Positions 8,551 through 16,761 of a stretch of DNA of 64,000 nucleotides are shown piece by piece (the stretch's first letter is position 1; each line of letters begins with the position of its first letter). Source of the stretch: Tardiphaga sp. P9-11. Its GTDB lineage: Bacteria > Pseudomonadota > Alphaproteobacteria > Rhizobiales > Xanthobacteraceae. Where the stretch lies: the NCBI RefSeq assembly GCF_008329525.1, contig NZ_NPKQ01000004.1, positions 186,001 to 250,000 on the forward strand. Reading direction: 5' to 3'. Under the pieces are notes generated by a model. The model was given only the letters and a program-made list of their open reading frames with translations, was not told where the DNA came from and searched no databases. The position numbers and the translations under genes are program-made.

Positions 8551-9810
8551 TTAGACTTTCGTCGGAACGCATCCGGTCACGTCGCGGACCATGTCTGGCT
8601 GCCGTTCCAGCGTCACTGCGGGCGAAGTCAAGATCACCACGGCCTGCCAGGCGAAACCCGCGACGGCGAGGTAGAGGCACGCCTCCGCGTGATAGAGCCC
8701 GCCGATAACGGCAGCGATACCGGTTCCGATCGGACGGGCGCCATAGCTCAGGATGTTGATCGCGGAGACGCGTCCGAGCAGGCTGGGCGGCGTTACCGAT
8801 TGCCGCAACGTCGCGGTGGAGATCACCCATAGGATCGGACCGACGCCGAGCAGGAAGAAGCTCAGGCCCGCCAAAGCCGGTGAAGGGATCCATGTGGTCA
8901 GTGCCATCACGACGGAGGCGACGAAGCCGGTGACGGGGCCAAGCGCGATCACGGTGCCGAACGGCAACCGCTTCATTACACGTGTTGCCAGCAATGCGCC
9001 GATCACCATGCCCACGCCATACATGGCGAGTGTCACGCCGACGTCGGAGGCGGAGAGGCCGAGACGGCGAACCGCGTAAGGTACGAACACCGCCAGCACC
9101 ATGAAGGACGCGGCGCTGAAGATGAACTGCGTGATAAAGACTGGCCGCAAATAGCGATGATGTGCGACGAAGGATAGACCTTCAGCGATGTCCTGCATCG
9201 GCTTGCGTTGTTGGATGGTTGTGCGCGTGGGCTCATGGATGCCCGATAGCAAGGCGACAGCGATGAGCGACAGCGCTGCGGCAAAGCCGAAGGCGGGCGC
9301 GGCGCCAGTGAAGCCGACGAGCGCGCCACCGATGGCGGGACCGCTCGCAAAGGCCACGGTGCGCGCGAGTTCAATCCGCGCATTCGCCGCGCCAAGCAAT
9401 TGCGGCACGACGAGCGATGGCACGAGCGACGGCGCGGCGACGCTGTAGACCACCGTGCCGCACACCGCGACGAAGCCGAGTAAAGCGAGCAGCGGCAGCG
9501 TCAGCGCGCCGAACCAGATCAGTGCCAGCGTCAGCAGCAGCGAGACGGCCCGCAGCGCCTCAGCTCCAGCCATCAAGGCGCGGCGCGACATGCGGTCGGC
9601 GAGCAGGCCGGCGGGAATGGCAAACAGCACGAAGGGCAAGGTCAGCGCGGTCTGCAGCAATCCGGTCTGGCCTTCGCCGACGCCGAGCAGCAGCACGGCG
9701 ACGATGGGCGCCGCTGCCAGCGCGATCTGCTCCGCCGACTGCGCCGCGAGGTTCGACCAGGCGAGGCGGTTGAAGGTTGGGGGCAATCGGTCGGTGGGCG
9801 CGTGGGTCAT
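8551..9810 (-). CDS. MFS transporter (DHA3 / EntS-like)
   Basis: A 12-helix exporter of 419 residues when started at the ATG at 9810 (MTHAPTDRLPPTFNRLAWSN), which has AGGACT upstream and matches the N-terminal layout of DHA3 members; the open frame extends about 67 codons further up but that part looks non-coding. Conserved features: SAEQIALAAAPIVAVLLLG in helix 1, GLLADRMSRRALMAGAE in loop 2-3, and a long central loop. The family includes enterobactin exporter EntS and macrolide exporters; the substrate here is unknown. It stands alone between the TRAP operon and the decayed islet. Confidence 0.88.
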   Translation of the reverse strand: MTHAPTDRLPPTFNRLAWSNLAAQSAEQIALAAAPIVAVLLLGVGEGQTGLLQTALTLPFVLFAIPAGLLADRMSRRALMAGAEALRAVSLLLTLALIWFGALTLPLLALLGFVAVCGTVVYSVAAPSLVPSLVVPQLLGAANARIELARTVAFASGPAIGGALVGFTGAAPAFGFAAALSLIAVALLSGIHEPTRTTIQQRKPMQDIAEGLSFVAHHRYLRPVFITQFIFSAASFMVLAVFVPYAVRRLGLSASDVGVTLAMYGVGMVIGALLATRVMKRLPFGTVIALGPVTGFVASVVMALTTWIPSPALAGLSFFLLGVGPILWVISTATLRQSVTPPSLLGRVSAINILSYGARPIGTGIAAVIGGLYHAEACLYLAVAGFAWQAVVILTSPAVTLERQPDMVRDVTGCVPTKV

Positions 9811-10488
9811 GACGAGTCCTGTGTTCAGGTCACCATCTTTGACTGCCGTCTTTGCAGCCACCCGTTTCCCGCCAATCTCGGCCCGTTGATCAAGAGCCGC
9901 CTGATCTCGCGACCTTCGGCTTACAAGACCGCTATTCCGTGCTAGCGCGGAAGCCCGCGGCGCCGGCTTCTGCCGACTCCGCGCTTTCAATCGACGATAA
10001 AGTCTCTGCACTCGAATGCATGTGGCTGGTGAGCAAACTGCTAGCCAAACGCGAACGCGAGTAAGCCACCACAGAGCAGGAAGACTCCGGCTGCGGTGAT
10101 GGCAAGGTATCGCTCGGGAACGACGTCTCGGTCATTTGGCATGACGCACCTGTCGGCTTGGCCCCCAAGGGATCGTGCGGACGAATTGATTAAAGATTTC
10201 GAAATCCCCGATTTGGCAGCTCCGCTCCGTTTTGGGACGTCTGCAACGGCGGTGCGGTTTCAGCCGTCCGAGTTCCCGCAGCGTGATCGCGTCGCGCGCC
10301 TTGACTGCGAAGGCATTCTCACGGCGCCGACCCAAATGGTCAGGCCCTATAAAAATGTCTCCCCAATGATTTGTAAGTCATTGACTTTGCTGCGAGGAAT
10401 GATCGGTCGGACACGCTAAATTGGCGCGGTCCCCCTCTACCATTGTCCCCACTGGGGACGATCCGCGACGGGACAATCCCCGCGTTCA
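9811..10488. other. 678-bp gap with no convincing large gene; possible remnants
   Basis: Between the MFS gene and the aldehyde dehydrogenase remnant. The minus strand around 10132-10335 holds a basic stretch (LRELGRLKPHRRCRRPKTERS) without recognisable family, and a tiny hydrophobic frame sits at 10041-10142. Base composition is more mixed than in the flanks. I read it as the left part of a degenerating insertion. Confidence 0.4.
10041..10142 (-). CDS. possible 33-residue single-helix membrane peptide
   Basis: A short frame beginning MPNDRDVVPERYLAITA and ending in a hydrophobic helix rich in Leu, Gly, Ala and Phe. A short charged N-terminus followed by one membrane helix is typical of real small membrane proteins, but the length is too small to be sure and no family is recognised. 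It lies in the gap upstream of the MFS gene start, same strand. Confidence 0.25.
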   Translation of the reverse strand: MPNDRDVVPERYLAITAAGVFLLCGGLLAFAFG

Positions 10489-11487
10489 AATGCAACGTTT
10501 ATTGGCGGAGATTCCGTTAGATCCAGCAGCTCGGATTGAGGCGGTCGAGCGAGTTGATGGCCGACCATTGGAAGAAGCCGCAAGACTGGCAAATTCTCAG
10601 TCGCCGTGCCGGCCATCGTTGATAATACTCCGGATCGTTTTTTGAGTGGCATAGCCGAACATCCGGCGGTAGCGAAGCTCGCGTTCACTGGTAGCACGTT
10701 CACCGGCCAATCTATCATCCGGGCGCGTCGGCTTCGAACCTAAAGAAAGTTCAGCTCGAACTCGGCGATAAAGGGCCAAACATCGTCTTCAACGACGCCG
10801 GTATCGACGCGGCGGTGAATGGGAGCGCCTGGGCTATCTTCCACAACCAAGGGCAGGCTTGCATTGCGGGCTCCCGTCTTCTGCTGCACGACGGATATCG
10901 TGGAGGATTTCCTAGGGCGTTTCGCGCGTCTTGCACGCTCCATAAGACTTGGTAGTCCTCTGGATCCGGAAATGGAAATGGGACCGCTGACCAGTCTTCA
11001 TCATCAGAGGCGTGTGCTCGAATACGTGGACATCGCTCGCCGCGAAGGAGCAGAGGTCATCTCGGGCGGCGTCCAGCCTTCTAACTCTGCTCTCGCACTG
11101 GGATGCTACGTCGAGCCTACCATCATCAAAGTGAGCTCCCAGCAAGATCGCTTGATTCAAGAGGAGGTCTTCGGTCCGTTCGTGACGGTGCAGACGTTTC
11201 GGAACGAGGCCGAAGCACTGGCTCCGGCCAACGGGACGCAGTACTGCCTCGGCAGCGGTCTTTGGACGCGGGATCTGCAGCGTGCTCACTCGCTGGCGAG
11301 CGACCTAAAAGCAGGTATTGTCTGGATAAACTCGTACAAACGCGCCAATCCAGGCTCGCCGTTCGGCGGGGTAGGACGATCGGGCTACGGTCGGGAAATG
11401 GGGTTCGATGCGATGCAAGAGTACACCCAGGCGAAAAGCATCTGGGTGAACGTTAACGCGCAGATACCCGCCTATTATCGGCGTTAG
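10489..11487 (+). pseudogene. aldehyde dehydrogenase pseudogene (frameshifts and internal deletion)
   Basis: Aldehyde dehydrogenase (NAD(P)-dependent ALDH superfamily) sequence is spread over several frames. An N-terminal scrap (ATFIGGDSVRSSSSD, near 10492) resembles the family start; a middle piece has AVAKLAFTGSTFTGQSI (10603-10740). After a frameshift near 10726 comes LKKVQLELGDKGPNIVF and the active-site region NQGQACIAGSR. After a second shift near 10890 the long C-terminal frame (10819-11487) continues with EEVFGPF, GIVWINSYKRANPGSPFGGVGRSGYGRE. About 150 internal residues of the N-terminal half are missing. The C-terminal 200 residues are intact, but the protein cannot be functional. 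It directly precedes a TctC-type gene. Confidence 0.82.
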
Positions 11488-11523
11488 CCTTACGAAACCA
11501 ACAAAGAGGGAGCAAACAAAAAA

Positions 11524-12504
11524 ATGGAAATCTCGGGCTGTCGTCTATTCTTCAAGATGCTCTTCGTAGCGTCCTTAGCATGTTGTTCAGCGGCGAACGC
11601 GCAGACGCCATGGCCAAGCAAGCCGATCCGTGTGGTCGTGCCCTTCCCCGCGGGCGGCTTCGTTGATGCCATCGCTCGTCAGATACAGCCCCAACTTCAG
11701 ACGTCTCTAGGTCAGACCGTAATCATCGATAATCGTGGCGGCGCCGGCGGAACTCTTGGCTCAGGCGAAGTCGCCAGGTCGCAACCGGATGGGCACACCT
11801 TGTTGCTAGTGTTCGACTCCTACGCCATTTATCCGCTCGCGTATCCCAAACTCAATTTCGACATCTCGCGTGATCTCACGCCGGTCACCCAGATCGCGAG
11901 CAATCCGCTCATTCTGCTGACCCACCCGAAGGTGCCGGCCAAGGATCTCGAGTCCTTGATCAAGCTCCTGAAGTCGCAGCCAGGACGTGTGAACTATGCG
12001 AGCGTGGGCGTCGGCTCGAGCAACCATCTGACGGCCGAACTCTTCCAATCCGCCACGGACACGACCATAACCCACGTGGCGTACCGCGGCGGTGGTCCCG
12101 CGCAACAGGATCTGATCGGTGGGCATATCGAGATGATGTTCCTCTCGGCAGCCTTGGCGCTGCCTCATGTGAGAGCCGGTGTTCTCAACGCAATTGCGCA
12201 GACAGGCGCGAAGCGGTCACCTGCTCTGGCACATGTTCCAACCGTTGCGGAAAGCGGATATCCCGGCTTCGAAGTCAATTCGTGGGTGGGTATGCTGGCA
12301 CCCGCGGGCACGCCGCGCGAAATCATCGATAGATTGAATTCGGAAGTGCGCAAGCTCCTTGCCGATCCGCAGTTCGTAGCCCGGCTGGAAGATCAAGGTC
12401 TTGTCGGAATAGGCAGTTCTCCAGAAGAGTTTGCCAAAGTCCTGACATCAGAGCGCGAAAAGTGGACACGATTGGCCAAGGAGCGTGGGCTTGTACTCGA
12501 ATAG
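11524..12504 (+). CDS. tripartite tricarboxylate transporter-type binding protein (TctC/Bug family)
   Basis: A 326-residue periplasmic binding protein with a signal peptide ending near CCSAANAQ. Family motifs are clear: WPSKPIRVVVPFPAGGFVDAIAR, QTVIIDNRGGAGGTLGSGEVA, and HVPTVAESGYPGFEVNSWVGMLAPAGTP. AGAGGGAG is a good ribosome site before the ATG. No TctA/TctB membrane genes are nearby, as is common for the large Bug family, so it may feed a distant transporter or act as a sensor. It follows the ALDH pseudogene by 36 bases, suggesting both came in as part of one catabolic operon. Ligand unknown; a carboxylate is usual. Confidence 0.9.
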   Translation: MEISGCRLFFKMLFVASLACCSAANAQTPWPSKPIRVVVPFPAGGFVDAIARQIQPQLQTSLGQTVIIDNRGGAGGTLGSGEVARSQPDGHTLLLVFDSYAIYPLAYPKLNFDISRDLTPVTQIASNPLILLTHPKVPAKDLESLIKLLKSQPGRVNYASVGVGSSNHLTAELFQSATDTTITHVAYRGGGPAQQDLIGGHIEMMFLSAALALPHVRAGVLNAIAQTGAKRSPALAHVPTVAESGYPGFEVNSWVGMLAPAGTPREIIDRLNSEVRKLLADPQFVARLEDQGLVGIGSSPEEFAKVLTSEREKWTRLAKERGLVLE

Positions 12505-13104
12505 CGGAGCGGCATCCGGAATTTCTGCCGGTTGTCGTTGCTGCGTTGAAAGCAATTGTCATTCTGTCCGATCGAGAGGGCGAGCTTGATGTTGTCTCGG
12601 CTCTTGCGACAAGCAGGGTTTGATGAACAAGGACATTCGCGGCCTCAGCGCGACACGATTGTTTCAGAAGGGGAAGGGGGCGACGGGGTGTCCCGTTGGC
12701 CGATTTATCGACGGGCGCCGTCGACAATCAGATTTCGCACCAAAATGCCGCACAGTTCGCGAACGCGTTACCTAGTGGAATAGTCTATCGAAGCTAAGGT
12801 TGGCTGACGAAAGTATTCGCCAACCATTATGCATACGAAGAACGGTGTCGCGTTTCGACCACGGATAAGGTCGAGTACAGCCATTACCGAGCCGGGCATC
12901 TATGAATTCCACTTTGCCGCGATTAGGAGGACTGGGTGGACGAACCGTACGCATCAGATTGACTACATAGGTACGCTTTCTGCTGCCGGCGCAGCAGAAA
13001 GCAGACAAGCGAGCTTTGTCGTCATGAGCTGTCGGTTCGGTCGGTCGGCTCGGTGGGGCGAATGATCAGGTCGTTGGTATGTGCATGTCTACCAGCTCCG
13101 TCGT
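12505..13104. other. 600-bp gap without recognisable gene; perfect hairpin at 12975-13002
   Basis: No frame here shows family-like sequence. A perfect 12-bp stem (GCTTTCTGCTGC with GCAGCAGAAAGC, CGGC loop) at 12975-13002 could end transcription from either side though it lacks a clear U-run. The stretch probably marks the right edge of the islet that begins after 9810. Confidence 0.45.
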
Positions 13105-14127
13105 CTAAGCCAGACTGAACACGCGTCGGCCTTCGCCGACGTCCGGTTCTTGCGGTTGTCCGATCACCTTGCGGCGTTCCTCGGAGGGGTTGGTGCCGAA
13201 TGCAGCTTTGAAGGCCTTACTGAGATGTGAGCCGTCGACGAAGCCGGTTTCGGCGGCGATCGCGGCCAGCGACAGGTCAGTCTTCAGCATCCAGCGCGCA
13301 TGCTTCAGCCGGAGCCGCAGATAGGTGGCTTGCGGCGACTGTCCGGTTTCTTCTTTGAAGAGGCGCTCGAGTTGCCGCGTGCTCAGACTGACCTTGCCAG
13401 CCAGTCGCGCGACCGACAGTGGCGTGGACAGGTTCTGTTCCATCATCAGTAGCGCGCGAGAAATTCGCCCGTCGGTCTCGGCAAATTCGGTCGGCGGCGC
13501 CGATTGAGCCGATGACCCCGGTTTCATGCGATCGATCAGCATAATGTGGAGCGCTTTCTGTGCGCTCGACAAGCCCATGCGCTGTTCGATGATATGCGCG
13601 GCGAGATAGGCAACTCCCATACCGCCGGAACAGGTGATGCGATTGCCGTCGATGACGAAGAGCTGATCGGCCACCGGGAGCGTCTCGCCGAATTCTTCCA
13701 GAAAGTCGCGATAGTGGTACCAGCTAATGCAACATTTCTTCTGGTTGAGCAGGCCCAGCCGCCACAGCACGAAGCTGCCGGTGCAGACGCCGATGAGGTC
13801 GACCTTGGTCTGCGCGGCCTCCAGCAGGTATCGCTTGGTCTTCTCGTCGATCTGCGGACCTTGATGTAGGAGGCCACCAACGACGACGAGATAGTCGAGT
13901 TCGCGCGGATCAAGGAACCGGGAATTCGGATACATGAGCAGGCCGCAGCTCGAGCGGATCGGCTCGTCCGTTTCGGCCATGATGTGCCACTGGCAGCGGA
14001 TCGGCCGGCTGTTGTCACCCTCATCTGCGGCGAGACGCAGCACGTCCACGAAGCTCGCCAGCGCAGTCAGCGTGAAGTTCTTCGTGAGAATGAAGCCAAC
14101 GCGAAGCGGACGGACCTTTGGCTGCAT
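13105..14127 (-). CDS. GlxA/ArgR-type AraC-family transcriptional regulator
   Basis: A 340-residue regulator with an N-terminal DJ-1/PfpI-like (GATase1-like) domain and a C-terminal AraC helix-turn-helix pair. The pseudo-nucleophile elbow is LIGVCTGSFVLWRLG; the HTH part runs through LSTRQLERLFKEETGQSP and ETGFVDGSHLSKAFKAAFGTNPSEER. I start at the ATG at 14127; a GTG one codon earlier is also possible. Relatives include GbdR, SouR, CdhR and ArgR of Pseudomonas, which sense glycine betaine, sarcosine, carnitine and arginine. Its place next to the sox genes suggests that it senses sarcosine or a related methylamine; this is inference. ArgR-like half-sites occur before soxB. Confidence 0.88.
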   Translation of the reverse strand: MQPKVRPLRVGFILTKNFTLTALASFVDVLRLAADEGDNSRPIRCQWHIMAETDEPIRSSCGLLMYPNSRFLDPRELDYLVVVGGLLHQGPQIDEKTKRYLLEAAQTKVDLIGVCTGSFVLWRLGLLNQKKCCISWYHYRDFLEEFGETLPVADQLFVIDGNRITCSGGMGVAYLAAHIIEQRMGLSSAQKALHIMLIDRMKPGSSAQSAPPTEFAETDGRISRALLMMEQNLSTPLSVARLAGKVSLSTRQLERLFKEETGQSPQATYLRLRLKHARWMLKTDLSLAAIAAETGFVDGSHLSKAFKAAFGTNPSEERRKVIGQPQEPDVGEGRRVFSLA

Positions 14128-14405
14128 CACCCTGCCTCAGCATTCACCATATGGTCGAATGGCACTCCGTGTGATCGCCGTGAGACGACGTCCAAAACGA
14201 AGCCATGTCGCATCATTACATGTCTATAACGCGCTGGGGCAGGTATTTTTGACGGTCTGATCCTAAAAATACATTGCTAATAGGTGCAAGAGAGGGGAGC
14301 GCCTCGCCCTGCCTGCGTCTGCTCGACGTGCCTCTGGAACCCGGAGGCTGCGGTTGTAGGCTGCTGCAACCAACAGGCCCGCGGGAGAGGCGCGGCCGGG
14401 GAAGG

Positions 14406-14921
14406 TCAGCCGTTGGATGGCGGGTCTTCCGGCATCGTGAACAAGGCCTCACGACCGATTGCAGCGAGGAACGCGTCGAGTGCGGTGACCGACAGCGATG
14501 TCGTGCGGCTGTTGATGATGGGGTGGCAATTGATGCGCTCCGCTGACCGCAAGCGCACATCGATGACGGGCGTGACCGCCTGATTGGCATCGTTGTAGAG
14601 CGCCAGAATCGAGACCGATCCCGGTTCGATCCCAAGCAATTCCTTCAGGGCTTCCGCGCTTCCAAATGACAGTCCGCCTTTGGCGCCAATCGTCTTTGCC
14701 AGCGACTTCAGGTGAACAGTCGCGGCTTCGTCGGTGACGAACAGGAAGAACCGCTTCTTGCCGTCGCGGAGGAACAGGTTCTTGGTGTGAATGCCGGGAA
14801 TGTCGCCGCGCAGCGCACGCGACTCTTCCACCGTATGCACGGGCGGGTGTTCGAACGTCTCCACCACGATCGACTTGTCTTTGAGGTACTGAAGAATCTC
14901 GTCGCTGCGTTCGATGCTCAT
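14406..14921 (-). CDS. ProX/YbaK-family aminoacyl-tRNA deacylase
   Basis: A 171-residue single-domain protein of the bacterial prolyl-tRNA synthetase-associated (PrdX/ProXp-ala) family, which hydrolyses mischarged Ala-tRNA(Pro). Family features are ETFEHPPVHTVEESRAL, HTKNLFLRDGKKRFFLFV, and KGGLSFGSAEALKELLGIEPGSVS. It is free-standing, as usual in alphaproteobacteria whose ProRS lacks an editing insertion. It is divergent from soxB and separated from the AraC gene by 278 bases in which I see no gene. Its connection to the sarcosine genes is probably only positional. Confidence 0.88.
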   Translation of the reverse strand: MSIERSDEILQYLKDKSIVVETFEHPPVHTVEESRALRGDIPGIHTKNLFLRDGKKRFFLFVTDEAATVHLKSLAKTIGAKGGLSFGSAEALKELLGIEPGSVSILALYNDANQAVTPVIDVRLRSAERINCHPIINSRTTSLSVTALDAFLAAIGREALFTMPEDPPSNG

Positions 14922-14998
14922 TCTAGGTGTCCTTGATCGTCGGTGGCGGGACTGCGCGTGCCCGGGGCATGCCGTCCTGTCTACATGGCAGCGATCCG

Positions 14999-15122
14999 TG
15001 TCGCATGGATACGTCGCGAATTCGAGACCCGGCGAGCGAAGCCGGGGCGGGTTGTCGCAAATCTACGTGTTCCGTGTCGGGGCTTTGCAAGCCTGCGACG
15101 TTCGGATGTCGCTCTGATCCAA
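14999..15122 (+). promoter_or_regulatory. three TGTCGC elements at 54-bp spacing upstream of soxB
   Basis: TGTCGC begins at 14999, 15053 and 15107, exactly 54 bases apart. The first two copies extend to TGTCGCA-N4-TACGT; the third fits TGTCGC-N8-AA, the half-site described for the AraC-family regulator ArgR of Pseudomonas. A weaker TGTCGG lies at 15075. The array ends about 75 bases before the soxB start, in the prdX-soxB divergent region. An additional inverted repeat, ATGATTGG (15124-15131) with CCAATCAT (15177-15184), flanks the likely promoter. Binding by the neighbouring regulator is inferred. Confidence 0.5.
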
Positions 15123-15197
15123 CATGATTGGCGGGCTGATGCTGGCCGCGAAGCGGCAGCGAGTTGTAGGCTCCGTCCAATCATAATGTGGACAGCC

Positions 15198-16451
15198 ATG
15201 CAGAAATTTTCAGCGCTTTCATTACTACGGGCAGGGCTGACCGGTCATGCCGGCTGGCAGCGACAGTGGCGTTCGCCTGAACCGAAGCCGGGTTATGACG
15301 TCATCATTGTTGGCGGTGGCGGCCACGGGCTTGCAACGGCCTACTATCTGGCCAGTCGCTACGGCGTCAAAAATGTTGCCGTCCTCGAAAAGGGCTGGAT
15401 CGGCGGCGGTAATACCGGCCGCAACACCACGATCATCCGCTCCAACTATCTGTTCGATGAAAGCGCCGGGATCTACGAGCACGCCCTCAAGCTGTGGGAA
15501 GGGCTGTCGCAGGAACTGAACTACAACGTCATGTATTCACCACGCGGCGTCCTGATGCTGGCGCACAACATTCACGATGTGCAGAGCTTCAAGCGACATG
15601 TTCATGCCAACCGTCTCAACGGCATCGACAATGAATGGCTGTCGCCGGAGGAATGCAAAGAATTCTGTCCGCCGCTGAATGTCGGTGGGGCGATGCGCTA
15701 TCCGATCCTCGGCGGCGCGCTACAGCGCCGCGGCGGCACAGCGCGGCACGACGCTGTTGCCTGGGGCTATGCCCGCGCTGCCGACGCGCTCGGCGTGGAT
15801 ATTATCGAGAATTGCGAAGTCACCGACATCCGCCGCGCGCCGACCGGCGAGGTGGTCGGTGTCGATACGACGCGTGGCAGCATCAACGCGAAGCGCATAG
15901 GCGTCGTCGCGGCCGGCAATACCAGCACGGTGATGAACATGGCCGGCGTGCGTCTACCGCTGGAAAGCTTCCCGCTGCAGGCGCTGGTCAGCGAACCGGT
16001 CAAGCCGATCTTTCCCTGCGTGGTGATGTCGAACACAATCCACGCCTATATCTCGCAGTCGGACAAAGGCGAGATGGTGATCGGTGCGGGAACGGATGTC
16101 TACACGTCCTATACGCAGCGCGGCGGCCTGCACATCGTCAATCATACGCTGGATGCGATCTGCGAACTGGTGCCGGCGTTCCGGCGCCTGCGCATGCTGC
16201 GCAACTGGGGTGGCATCGTGGATGTGACACCGGATCGCTCGCCGATCGTGGCGAAGACGCCGGTATCTGGCCTCTACGTCAATTGCGGTTGGGGCACCGG
16301 TGGCTTCAAGGCGACACCGGGATCGGGCGAGGTGTTCGCCAGCACGATCGCCAAGGATGAGCCGAACAAGATCAACGCGCCGTTCACCATCGAGCGATTC
16401 CGCGATGGCGCCGTGATCGACGAAGCGGCTGCGGCCGCCGTGGCGCATTGA
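15198..16451 (+). CDS. soxB: sarcosine oxidase beta subunit
   Basis: The 417-residue flavin subunit of heterotetrameric sarcosine oxidase, which oxidises sarcosine to glycine, passing the methyl group to THF and making H2O2. I start at [13 protein letters not shown] (15198) because family members begin with this pattern and have this length; upstream codons would run through the promoter. Seen: the FAD-binding [19 protein letters not shown] (about residues 33-51), and [15 protein letters not shown], whose His corresponds to the covalent FMN attachment site. First of the soxBDAG set; soxD follows after 16 bases. The ribosome site is weak. Confidence 0.95.
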   Translation: MQKFSALSLLRAGLTGHAGWQRQWRSPEPKPGYDVIIVGGGGHGLATAYYLASRYGVKNVAVLEKGWIGGGNTGRNTTIIRSNYLFDESAGIYEHALKLWEGLSQELNYNVMYSPRGVLMLAHNIHDVQSFKRHVHANRLNGIDNEWLSPEECKEFCPPLNVGGAMRYPILGGALQRRGGTARHDAVAWGYARAADALGVDIIENCEVTDIRRAPTGEVVGVDTTRGSINAKRIGVVAAGNTSTVMNMAGVRLPLESFPLQALVSEPVKPIFPCVVMSNTIHAYISQSDKGEMVIGAGTDVYTSYTQRGGLHIVNHTLDAICELVPAFRRLRMLRNWGGIVDVTPDRSPIVAKTPVSGLYVNCGWGTGGFKATPGSGEVFASTIAKDEPNKINAPFTIERFRDGAVIDEAAAAAVAH

Positions 16452-16467
16452 TAGCGGGGAAAACAAG

Positions 16468-16761
16468 ATGCTGTTGATCAATTGCCCCTATTGCGGGTCG
16501 CGCCCGGAAGCCGAATTCGCCAATGGCGGGCAGGCACATATCGCCCGCCCGGCCGATCCGATGAGCCTCACTGACGACGAGTGGGCCGCCTATCTCTATA
16601 TGCGTGACAACATTAAGGGCCTGCATCACGAGCGCTGGCGGCATGCCAATGGTTGCGGCCGTTTCTTCAATGCCAGTCGCGACACGACCACGGACGTCAT
16701 CAAGCGCACTTATCGCATGGGCGAGCGCCCCGAAGCGGAACATCAGGGTGCCAAGCCATGA
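16468..16761 (+). CDS. soxD: sarcosine oxidase delta subunit
   Basis: A 97-residue zinc-binding subunit of heterotetrameric sarcosine oxidase. The N-terminal INCPYCGSRPEAEF supplies two Cys ligands, and HERWRHANGCGRFFNASRDT supplies His/Cys ligands; this pattern is diagnostic of SoxD. It overlaps soxA by four bases (ATGA), so translation is coupled. Confidence 0.95.
   Translation: MLLINCPYCGSRPEAEFANGGQAHIARPADPMSLTDDEWAAYLYMRDNIKGLHHERWRHANGCGRFFNASRDTTTDVIKRTYRMGERPEAEHQGAKP

Noticed and set aside
14922-15197. Glycine riboswitch before soxB
   Set aside because: I looked for tandem glycine aptamer cores and saw none; the region is better described by TGTCGC elements and an inverted repeat.
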